Positions 23,901 through 35,900 of a stretch of 64,000 bases of DNA are shown here, piece by piece. This stretch comes from Apoda limacodes (Eukaryota > Arthropoda > Insecta > Lepidoptera > Limacodidae). Where the stretch lies: contig OX291551.1 in NCBI GenBank assembly GCA_946406115.1, forward strand, positions 7,502,001-7,566,000. Reading direction: 5' to 3'. The notes under the pieces are model-generated. The model was not told the DNA's origin. It saw only the letters and a list, made by a program, of their open reading frames with translations, and did not search any database. Position 1 is the first letter of the stretch. Every line of letters starts with the position of its first letter. The position numbers were made by a program, and so were the translations under genes.

Positions 23901-26900
23901 TCACCAATTCTGATAATTTTTTGTGTGTGTTTGAGATGAAGTGATTGAATGGTTTAGAGTAACAAATTTTATTATGAATCAAATCAAAAATCTGAGTATA
24001 CAGAATAAACTACAGAAAAAACTGTTAAGAGTAACACTCTTTGACAACAATCAAAATAGTACCCAGCAGACAATGATGGCAATGTGTTTTACCCAAAACT
24101 TTATTCCATTATTTCAATAATTTAAAAATGCTGAACATCAACCAACCACCCTAACAATGTTAATTTTGTCACAAATTAAGATGATATTGCATTTTTAAAT
24201 GTTTTGTTGTTATATATCCTACTAGTACTATTAAATATCGGAGTGCTCCTTAATATCTCAATTTCTTTAAATGATTGACGATATTTGACGCTTGACATAG
24301 TGCGCCCCCTATGCTACAAACAATAATAATTGACATATTGACACACAAATTTGTTTTATAGCTTTACTTACTTAATCATGTTATTGTTTCGATACAGATG
24401 GTATAGTTGTTACTTAATAAACAAATTAATGTATTATTACTTTAAATAGTTGAGTTTTTTGCCGGCTCTCTTCGGCAGAAATTAACATTGTAAATTAGAT
24501 TGTATTAACGATTAAAAACTGATCGCAAAAACATACTTGAATAAATATTATATATAAGTATAATAATAAAAAGATAAAACTTACCAACAGGATATTCATC
24601 TCCTTGTCCTCCAGCATCTGACTCGTTCTCCGTTATCAAGTTTAGTTCATTCAACACCTCCTCAGCTTCGTGATCAACCTCCTCACCTGTGTCAAAATTA
24701 ATAAACTTACAGCAAATGCGAACCAGACTAACACTAAAAGGAAGATTTCCCGCCAAGTGGGGTGGTATACCTAGGGCTCGCCAAAGTGAACATATATTTC
24801 AGTTCAAAACGTATACTGTAGGTACCGTTCTACCGAAGTTAGGGATGCGATGGCGATGTAGAACGTGTGACGACATACTTGCTTGTAGCAAGACTATATG
24901 ATCCGCTACAGATTTATTAAACTATAAGGTACCTGCGGGTAATGAGGCCTACCCCCTTAATTTTAAAATAAGAAAGAAAAGACCGTAAGCATGTTTGCCA
25001 CCTTAGTGGTATATAAAAAAATACTTTCGACAATTTAACTACGATTTTGAACAACATGAAGCATGAAAACTGGTCACAATGTCTGAGTATTAAGCACGTG
25101 ATTTATGCTGGAAACCATATAGCAAGTGTGTCAGAGAGGTTTTTAACTGCTGGCTCGGTGGTATATTACAGACTGTAATTGTACCAGTAGATAAAAATAA
25201 AACTTAAGACATCTGAGGTAAATCTAACTATAGGTTTATTACACTAGATACTGTATTGGCTTAAGCTTCCGAACGAATTATTCATAGAGGAATAACAGTA
25301 ACACCTCTTCTAAGCATCAATGATGGAAAGTTTGGTTATCAGCCTTATGTTAAGACTGATGTGGTTATTTACTCTTTAAAACAAGTATTCAATTGCTATC
25401 TAGACAATAAAACAACTGTAAATGTATGCTACCTAGATCTGAGACATGCATTTAACACTCTTAATCAATACTTGCTTTAGAGTAAGGTAGGAAGAAATAG
25501 AGTACCGCTTGACATAGTAGGTTTGCTTACCTATTGGTATGGTAATCAAACTAATAATCTCAGGTGGAAGAGCTCTTACTGTGACAGTTTCCGCCTGCCT
25601 TGTGACGCAGGACGGACTGACCCCAACCGACCTGTTTAACGTTTATGATTTGATTGTTAAACTGAGCAGGACCCCAATAGGGTTTAGGCTTAGTGACTGT
25701 TATGTCAATAACTTAAGTTTTACTAATGATATGGTCCCGACCAGCCCAACAATAAAAATTTTAAGATGACTTATGTCCTTGTGTAACGACTATGCTAAAA
25801 AGCACAACTATCTATAACACCACTAAAACAGATGATAGTATTTAAATTGGGTCAGGGGACGGATTATGTTCCAGGCGTGTTTATATGAGGAGAGCTTATC
25901 CAGATGGTTGATTCGTTGGCCATATTATGACCACCGAATTAAAGGATGATAAAGAAATAGAGCGGCAACAACCAGCACTAGAAAATTTGATTTGTGTAAG
26001 TTTTTTAAAACGTTTGACGTCGAAAATTATTATTTAAATCATTTTAAACATGTCAGATCCAGACTCAATATACATACGGATAAGTCCTCTGATCTGAGTC
26101 GCTACACGAATTAATGTTTTAACGCCATCCTTTGGATGGACTCCGTTTAGCGTAATTCATGTCCAGAGTTGACGGGTGTAAAAACAAGATGGTTAAAGAA
26201 TTGACATTTTGCTTTTGATAAGATGGGGTAGTGCTGGCTTAGAATCGTAGCATATCAAAATATCAAATTTGGTTATTATTATATCTACATAATAATCATT
26301 ATTACTTATTTATTTTACTGCAGGGGTGCTTACACTTATACTGCTAGCGATCTACCTCAATATTGTAAGACTCAATTATCTTCATTTCAGAAAATGCAGA
26401 CTCGCACATGTAAGTTGACCCTAAGCATTGTCGACAGTTGAAGGGCAATTTGTCTAAGATTCGGATATTTATCTTCAGATATAAAAGACCAAATTTTTGT
26501 ATCAGATGCTGTGGCTTTGAGATGTATATCTGTTGAAATCTGCAATAACTCATTTTCAATAGAACATGAGTCAATGTTAAATTGACTTGTTATTTCAGAA
26601 GCTAATTCCTCAATGTCAATGTGTAAAAACACGAAAAAGGATAACTCATAAATGATGTAAAATATGCCAATTTACTAAAATCATTAAAACGTGTTTCGAA
26701 TTGACGCAAAATATTTGATGATTTTGCCTCATAAATAAGATAATTCGACTGAGAAATCCTTGCTTTCAAAGACAGAAAATGATTCAGATCCTTTCTTCTC
26801 ATTTAATCTATCATAAGTTGCAACTTACTTTTGAATGGGTTTATTGCGACTTTTTTTCCTTTACCTTGAAGCTCCAAATTAATGGTGTTTAAATAACTGA

Positions 26901-29900
26901 AACTCAAACTTTTTTATTCAAATAGACTTTTAAACAGCACTTTTGAATCATGTTCTGGAATTTTATTGTAGAAAAATATACTTTTTATTGTGAAAGAGCT
27001 ATGTACCTTCTGAAGACGATATTTTGGAACTACAAATTTATCCTTATTCCTTGTATTAACACTGTGTAGTTCACTATTTTTAGCAAATAATCAATTTTTG
27101 CGAACATACATTATACAAGCGAAGATATATTGGCAAGGAACAGTTATAACATCAATTTCCCTAAATAGTTCCCTAGAGAAATTTGAAGTCCTAATTTATA
27201 GATTGACCATACTGCTCTCTTTTGCAAAATAAAGACTTTACCAATATAATCTACCTTACTCCAAAGCAAAATGCCATAAGACATGACGGAATGCAAATAG
27301 CTAAAGTAGACCAAGCGAGCAGTGTAAACATCTGTAAGCTGCCTAACTTTTCTAACTGCAGCTGAACTAAGTTTCCCTGCAAGAACTGAAATGTGAGGGT
27401 TCCACTTCAGCTTATTGTCTAATGTAAACAATGTTGAGTCTAATAGTTCTATTTAAGGATAATTTTGTACTCATATTTTTGACATTTGGCAGCATAGATT
27501 TTAAACACTTTGTGTTTTTCGCATTAAGAAGTAAGTTATTTGCCATAAACCACTGAAGAACCTGAGAAAGTGCACTACTTGCGTCGTCAAAATTAGTTTT
27601 ATTTCTGTCAACTTTAAATAAAAGAGAAGTGTTATCTGCAACTAGTACAATCTTGCACAGCTTCTCAGTTATAAATGTGAAAGTTTTTATGTCTGGATGG
27701 ATGTTTGGTACTCAATCACGCTTCAACCACTGGACGGATCGGGATAAAACTTGGCATACAAAGAGGTTAGGTCCTGGAATAGCATATAGGCTACTTTTTA
27801 TCCCTAAAAATTCAAAAGTTCCTGCTGGAATAACTATAACAGAGTTAAACGAACTATTGCTGCACCTATAGCAATTCATTGGTATAACTAATTAATTTAT
27901 TAATTAATTAATTGGAGTTAATTAAGGAGTTCCACGCCGCTAACCGAATTGAGGGCGGACGGAGCCGCTGGCCAAGTCTAGTGTGAATTAAAAAAAGAGA
28001 AGGACCTAAAATAGAACCTTGAGGAACTCCTTAATTTACTTCTGAGCCATTAGATTTTACTTCATTGACTTGAACCTTCTGCATTTTACTACTTAAATAT
28101 GAACGGATGCATTGTAATGTCTATCAAAAATGCCAAATCTGTCAGCCACTTTTCGTTTTTCAGCATCTGAGTGTCATCACCTCTTGTATCCAAAAAGCCT
28201 TTTCCAAAAAGAATTTACAATTTGTATTGCAATGCCCATAATCTCCTCCATGTTTACAACTTTTGAACACAAAACTTGTTGATGTATAATGTAATGGAAG
28301 AAAATCGTCATTAGCTCGACACAATGCCAGAAAACCGTTTTTGTTTCCAGTAATTGCTGGTGCTCCATCGTTGTAATGCACACAAATTTATATATTGGTG
28401 GCTTGTAGTTTGCTACAAAATTGCAGAAAACTTCATATACATCTTCGCCACGGATCTTTCCTTTCAGAGGAATCATTGACAAAAACTCTTCCTTAGTCGA
28501 CATATCATTGAATACCATTCGAATAAAAAACCACAGCTGGGCAGTATCTGACATATCGGTGGATTTGTCAAACTGTAAAAAGAAAAGTTTGTACTTTCCA
28601 TAATATCATGGTTAAGTTTATCTACCATGTCCTGACACATGACTTCAACACGCCTTGTGACAGTTGGACAAGATAGCTGAGGTTCCTTAATAGCAGACAT
28701 AATCTGTTTTATTTTTAAAATTTCCAAATAATGTTCCACCCGCTTCAGTAAATGCTTTCTTCGTAATCAATCCATCTTCAAATGGTTTCTTGTGTTTTGC
28801 CAATATATAATATATTTTAAATGACGCTATCGTTACAGCTTTTGATTTTTTGGCTGGTCTTGTGAGCATACTTTGTTCTTTTTTCAAACAGGTTATCAAA
28901 TGACATACTTTTCGTTTTCTTAATTCACTCTGTGAGGGAAAATCCTTTTCATAGTTTTTATGAACCGTTTTATGAACGCTAAGGTATTGCAACTAACGCA
29001 CGGCAAATGAGACACATGCACTTATCCTTTATCATAAAAAAGGAAAAATTCTTCCTCCCAATCATTATTAAAAATACAGCCTTTATATTATTATTAATAA
29101 ACTTTGTACCGACGTATTGCCTTCAAGTTACAACTCAGACTGACTCCAATTCCTACAGCGCTACTTTATATCAGCGCGAACGAAGGCTCGAATGTTTCCG
29201 TCAAACACGCCGACCGAAGTTTCTAGAAAAGAGGCGGAAATAAAAAACGCGACTTTTCTTTAACCAGTGCCGCGCGTTCCTTTGATAAAGTACGTATGTT
29301 AAAGAAAGTTATGAGGGGGCTGTTCTGGCCCAATTGTGGATCGAATAAATTTTAGTAGTTCATTCATTAAATTTGCTTTAGTTACCTACCTACTAAAACA
29401 AAATCTGTGTAAATAGTTCTATATCGGATTTTTTTCTCGAGATCGATTTAAAAAGGCACTCGCGATCGCCACCGTTTGAGCACCTACTGTATACTCTACA
29501 TGGACAATCTGGTCTGCTATAAAGGTTCATTATTATTATTATTTGCATTACTAATAAATCTGAATCGGAATTAGGTAGTGTGATTTATGCACATACTTAT
29601 CTACATATTGCCAATAGTACTTTTATTTATCTCAGATATATTAAAGAATCATTCATTTATTGGCAAATAGTTTATTATCTGAATTGAGGAAATATTATTC
29701 TTAAAATTCCCCTTCTTTTTCCGACCCCTGCTAATAATTCTATTGACTACACACAAATATCTAGTTATATTTTTTGACCATTGCCTTTAAAATATACTTG
29801 TGGTTTCAAAAAATGGTAAAAGTGGTAAATAGTGTACCACAATCAAAGGTTAAGGCCTGACCTTGTTTTGCCGAAGTATGATGTGGTTGTTTGGCATCTA

Positions 29901-32900
29901 AGTCATCAATTTCGTCCATATCCATCTCTTGATTTGCCAGGAACTCGAAGTTTGCAAACACTGCTGCCGTTTCCTGGACTGACAATCCTTCCTCGTTGCC
30001 CCCAGGGCCTTTTTTGTGCGCATAAGGACCTGGAAATAAAAACAAATCAAGCACTTATGTTTTAATTTGATTTAGGCATTAACACAAGAAAGGTAACTAC
30101 CCAATCACTGTCCAGTTATTGATCCAATTGAAACAATAAGGCAAAGCATAATAAACAAATAAATAATAGTATTACAGTTACGATTTAGTCACATATCCAT
30201 GGTCAAACATAGTTGCAGCAGCAAGTTGCTGTCAACATATTGCAGGCAACATGATGTGTTGTGGAGTTGACGACTGCATGTTGATAGGCTTTCGCCCAGC
30301 AAGTATATTATGTTAAGTGTTGGACTTAATTTATTTGTAAAAATGATGTGAATTATGAAAAGACCACCAATCCGGCCCTGTGTGTATTTACGGAACCACA
30401 ACATGATTAATGGAAGTTGTCTAATGTTGAATAATGCTAATGGCTTGGCTAGCTAATCCAGTAATATGACCAATGACCATGCCTAAAACTGCCTAACTTC
30501 GAATATTATTCTGATAAGAAGAATGTAACTGCCACAATATGTAATATTGCTAAAGCTACTAAATTTAGCTTAGCTATACAAATCCAATATTTTTTGAGTA
30601 AAATTGCTGTAACATACTAACAAATAGATAGACATGACAAAACCAAGTTACTTTACGACAACAATATCCTGAAATTATACATTACTTTATATATTTGAGT
30701 AACAGTCAAATTAAATACAAAATTATATTAAAAATTCTTTTTCACATACCATAGTCATACTTCCGGCCCATTGAACTCATAGAGTAATCACAGTTTTCGC
30801 GCGTATTGACGAAGGTCCTGTAGTTAGGGTCATTTGGTTGCTCCTCATTGCTCAATCCAAGTAATGATCGTACTCGGTTTGAGCGAACATCTAGAATTGT
30901 ATCTGTATAGCCTATTTCCTGCCAAAACAATGTTAATCTAATATTAAAAAATCATCAAAAATTAAAGCAAAACATAGTTTATCTAAGCGGACAGTATATC
31001 ATGCAGTTTGAGAAATATACATCATACATTGGTAATATTTAGTATTACACGTCAACACACAAAAATGTTATCAATATACATTGTTAGATATATTTTTCTA
31101 TTCGATTGGATTCTTTAAATATAACAAAACAAAATACAATAATATGTAACCAACATGTCAGTAGTATAAATAGGATAAAAGTAAATAAAACTGAATTTAT
31201 CATTTGTGACAGATTATACAAATTACATGGGTGAATTTATATTATTATATATTATTGTATCATCTAGGGGGTTCTTTACATTATTGGTCTGATACTCAAA
31301 ATTACGTCTGCACCCCATTTCTTTATTTTTGAATCTAAAAAAAAATTGATTTTTTTGACATTGATACTCTGCTTAATAAGCTCTATAAAACATGCTAGGG
31401 ACAGAAAAAAAATCATGTATGGGATCCCCTAAAAAAGAATTTATTTAAATTTTCTGATTCAATATTCAGTTTTTTATCGCGGCATCACAAAATGCAACGT
31501 GAAGCTGAATTTTGTCCATTAGCCAACATACTAAAATAATAAGTTTGAATTTTGCAATATAACTTGTACTGTCTCAAGGCAATATACAAACCTGGAGGTA
31601 TTGTTTGATAAGCTTTCTGCCTTGTTTCCATTGTGCCCTCTCTGCCGGCTCTGGTTCCGCCGGAGCCTCTTCTGACGGAGGTCGGACGTCTCCTTGTTGT
31701 AACTCTACCCCATACTTAAGCTTATGGAACTTTGCTCGTTCTTGTTTCAATGCATATTCAAGCATCTTGATTCGTCTGACAAGGTCATTTTTAAGATTCT
31801 CTTGACCCTTCCTCTCACCCTGAAGGAAGGCTATCCGTGCCTATAAAGTATTGAAAATCTATGCATTATATTTGCAGGAAAAGAAAACAAAAGTCAACAA
31901 AATAAAGCGCTTTATTAGTTGCCGGCCGCTTAAGCATGGATTCTTGTACAATTTTACATTTTAAATAAAAATCCGGACTTGAAATATTTTCATCAGGTAC
32001 AGTTTTCAATCAAAATAAGGTTAAATGGTGCAAAAAACACGTTTTTAGTCATATTTACGTATTTACTTTTTTTCTTTTTATTATATAACCACAAGTCACT
32101 ATAAAATTTAAATGATTTTTAAAATAGACTTGTATGATTTTCCATCGCTAAGCTATAAGCATTCCATATATGTATTCTCATCGCTCCCAGTACTATGGAG
32201 CCTAAGCTAATAGTTCAACTTTACTATCATATAATTTGAAATGGACACAATTTTTTTTTTTTTGATAAAAACAGAATATTAAAAATTACCAAAATCAATT
32301 TTTGACAATTAGATCTCATTTATCTTAAAAATATGAGGTAACAATAACTTTTCTTGGTGTTTATTGTAAAATATTGGCTTAAATAAATGCAAAATAAAAC
32401 ATATTTTGGGAGCAACAAAATCCTTGTTGCCTTGTGAAATTATTGAGGCAATCTGGTTCACTGGATTGCCTATGCATTGTATACAATGCCAATTTGTCTT
32501 GAGCAATGTATAACATTAGTGTGTTTCAGTTTCAGTACCTATAACATACCTACTCTATCTAGGCATTCAATACAAGTAATGTAAAGTCAAAAACGATGTT
32601 CCATCTACCTTGTAGCAGAATTTTTGTAGCGGTTTGCGTTTCATTAGGAAAATGTAATGTTAACTTTCAGCATTTTTGTTAAGCAGTTTTGCTATGGTTG
32701 CAGGTATTTTGTATACTTTGTGACATCTGTCAAACGTGTTTCGTTTAAACCACAATTTTATTAGGTTTGCTTAGAGGTAAAGGGTATTTTTTCACTAAAA
32801 TGAGGTTTGCTATTAATTTGCATCCCACTCAGAAGGAATGCGGCGAAAGTACCCTTACCCCAGACAGCAGCTGAATTTGAAAATTTATAAATGCAAACCT

Positions 32901-35900
32901 ATTGCTGCAGTTTCTAGACATAAATAAAAATAACGTACCTATAGGGATATTGTAGTAGTTATTTAAGACATAAATACTTAAAAAACTACAAAATATTGCT
33001 AAGACATATTTTTCACAATAATATTTTTATCATTTAACAGGTAATATAATAAATAAACATGTTCAGTAAGTGATTTTTTTTTTGCTGTTGAAATGTTAAC
33101 CTCATGTAGACTTTTAATTTCAGTAAGAGTGTTTGGTACATCATGCACTCTTTACTAATTATTACTGCAACCACTTACTATAGACTTTTCACGCTTTGAT
33201 TGTTTAATTCTTAGTCTTTTTTTTTGTTTTAGGTTTTGCCTACTTACGAGGCTTAAATTTTTCTTTTTTATACTAAAAAATTTAACATTCACCTCTTTCA
33301 TCATTGCATAATGGCAAAATTTTTAGGCTTAGACTTTAAAATGAAAGCCATTATTTAAACAATGCATTAATTAAAATGGGATTCAAATGATGGTAGATTG
33401 ACCTCTCAAGATAAGAGGCTATTTACATAACAATCTTATACTGATTTTGATGAGGTCTTGTACATAGCTGGATACACAAGATACAGAGATATATACATGA
33501 GCTGTGTTTTCTCCCCCTCTTTGCCTTTGAATATTATGCTCCTGCCCTAAGATTAAAGTTACAAGACTTACTGACTGACTTTCTAGACCCCCCTTTTATG
33601 ACTATTAGATTTAGTGCTGGAGAAGATATTACTATCATAAAGTAGACTATCTGACTCATGGTAACTTGCTCAACTGAGTGACCTATCTGCATAGTTGCAC
33701 TCTAGGAGACTTTTGTTAATAGCAGCAAACCTTTTCTAACTTAAACTATTTTTATTTAGTTTTTTTGACTGAGGATTACGCTTTCTAAGAATTTAAATTT
33801 AAAATTTCAATAAAAACTTGCCAAGTGTGTTTTATGGGCACATCTCCTTAGGATTCTGTTTTTTTTGCTATTAATCTATATTATAAAAATGCAAAATTTG
33901 TTTGTTTCTTTATGTAGAGGGTAATCTTTGAAACTACTGAAACAATTCTAAAAATTCTAAAGCTATGCTATTGAGTAACATAGACTATAATTTGTTTTTA
34001 AAACAAATGAATTTTTAGATAAAATATCCTTCTCATTGCTTTCAACGATTTCTGCACCAAAAATCAGGATGATTGAAAATGTGAATAAATAGTGTTTTTG
34101 TTTTTCCAGTCACTGGAATGTTTGAATTATTGGATTGTGAAAAAATTTCAAGATGAATAAAATAAAGCATTTTAAAATTAGACATCCCAGGTATTAATTA
34201 TGTTATAAATAAAAAACATTATTCATTATTCTGAGGCATTTCTAAATATTTAACACAATCACTGTGTGGCAGTGTGGTATCTCCATGTTTAACTACTTGA
34301 CGAAGGGTTAATGTTATTTGGATAGATTTAACCCTTAATTAGGCACATTAAGAAAATTACATTATTAGTCGCATGGGGTCTTTAGTGACCCCAAACAAAA
34401 TAAAAATATGCTATAATAAGAAATAAATAAAACAAACTATTTATTATGAAATATATCAAGATAGTGTATTTTAATAACTAAAAAATAAATAAACAAAAAA
34501 ACAAATAAATAAAAAAAAAAACCAAAAAATTCAAATCTGGTAGTGATTCTTTTGCCAACCCTGCGGGAAGTTAGGAAGCTAGAAGGATCACTGGCACACT
34601 TCAACCACTATTACACATATTTTTTTCAATTTAAAATTATGTTGAACCCATGCGCCTAATTAAGGGTTAACAACACTTGCTTTGGTTTTCCAGTGTTGCA
34701 TCCAATTATTCAATATTCTGAGAGCACCTGGTAGGGTTGGGATGGCAGCTGAGTACAGTGTGTAAAGTACAGGCCTGAGAACTGATCCTTAAAGGACCTC
34801 TTCCTTGTTAGCTTAGAAAACAAAAGTTGCTCTAGCTGTGTTTCATTTAACATAGAATATCCTATCCAAGATGTATGATGCTAAGCTATCATAGAAACTT
34901 GTGCCACACCTTGTCCAAGGCTTGCTAAATATCTAAGAATGCCAATAAGCAATATTCTATGTCTGCTATAGAGTTTGTGCTTCTATAAGGTAGTTGTCAC
35001 ATACAGTTTCTTTATACAAGTACTTCAGAAGAGGGAAGTATAAATAAAAGCCAAATTATAGTATAAGTAATACTAATGATGTGCACACAAATTCATCACA
35101 ATGAGATGTATTTGTTTCATTCATTATTATTTTTAACTACTTTTTAAATTAATTTATTTATTACTACACAAGAATAGAAAATATAAAGATTTAGATAGAA
35201 TCAAGTAGCATTAACACTGCATAGCTTACATAGCATTGGCAGGCATAAGAAGAATAAAATAATAAATAGTTTATTAATGCAAAGCCAATGTACATTTGAA
35301 ACCTTAAAAGCTAAGATGTTTACATTATAGGCTGAAGAACTGTTTTACATTTAAGAAGCTGCTGAAACCTACACTAGATTAAATCTGTATTGTAGGCATC
35401 AGTGATTCCTCATATCACTTCACTTATACAATGTACATAAGTAATGTATCCTTAGAACAAGGACTTGCTTACAGAAGGACACAAAAAAAAATATGAAGGA
35501 AAAAAAAAAAGAAAAACTATACTACAAAAAAAAGAAAAAAAAAGTGTAACTAATTATTTCTAGTAATAATGAAGGCGAGGATTTGATGATAGGTGTGTGT
35601 TTGTGTGTGCGTGAGAGAGGATGTGTTTGTGTGTGTGTCAGAGAGTGTGAATGTTTGTTATTTTCACTTATTTATTATTTTGATCAGGAATAAATAAAAT
35701 TATTCTCATCTATGTAATAGTTGTTCAGTTTGATCATAGTTTATAGATAGTAATTAAGTTACAAGCTTATTTTTTAGTGAAAATTTGGAGAGATGCTGCA
35801 TATTTAGACTGTTATTTATTTTATTATTGAGGAGTGATCTCATAAATTGGTAATGTCTATCTGCAAAAACTGTTCTGCATTTGTCGTAAGAGCATAGGCT

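Larger units (their letters stand above)
26344..28992 (-). pseudogene. hAT-superfamily transposase pseudogene (ZBED5/SCAND3-like), split by a LINE
   Basis: Reading on the - strand from 28992: [57 protein letters not shown], then near 28140 the reading [15 protein letters not shown]. After an interruption at 26895-28106 it resumes [13 protein letters not shown] and ends with the hAT dimerisation motif [13 protein letters not shown] at about 26400. Several stops and frame changes show it is dead. Host-domesticated relatives exist in this family, but this copy is broken. Confidence 0.82.
24687..29861 (-). other. Striatin intron 4, a transposon-rich 5.2-kb intron
   Basis: It contains a LINE tail (24985-25020, GTAAGCATGTTTGCCACCTT), a decayed + strand reverse transcriptase (25180-25775), a hAT transposase pseudogene (26344-28992) split by a LINE, and 29000-29861 without recognisable features. 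Confidence 0.6.
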
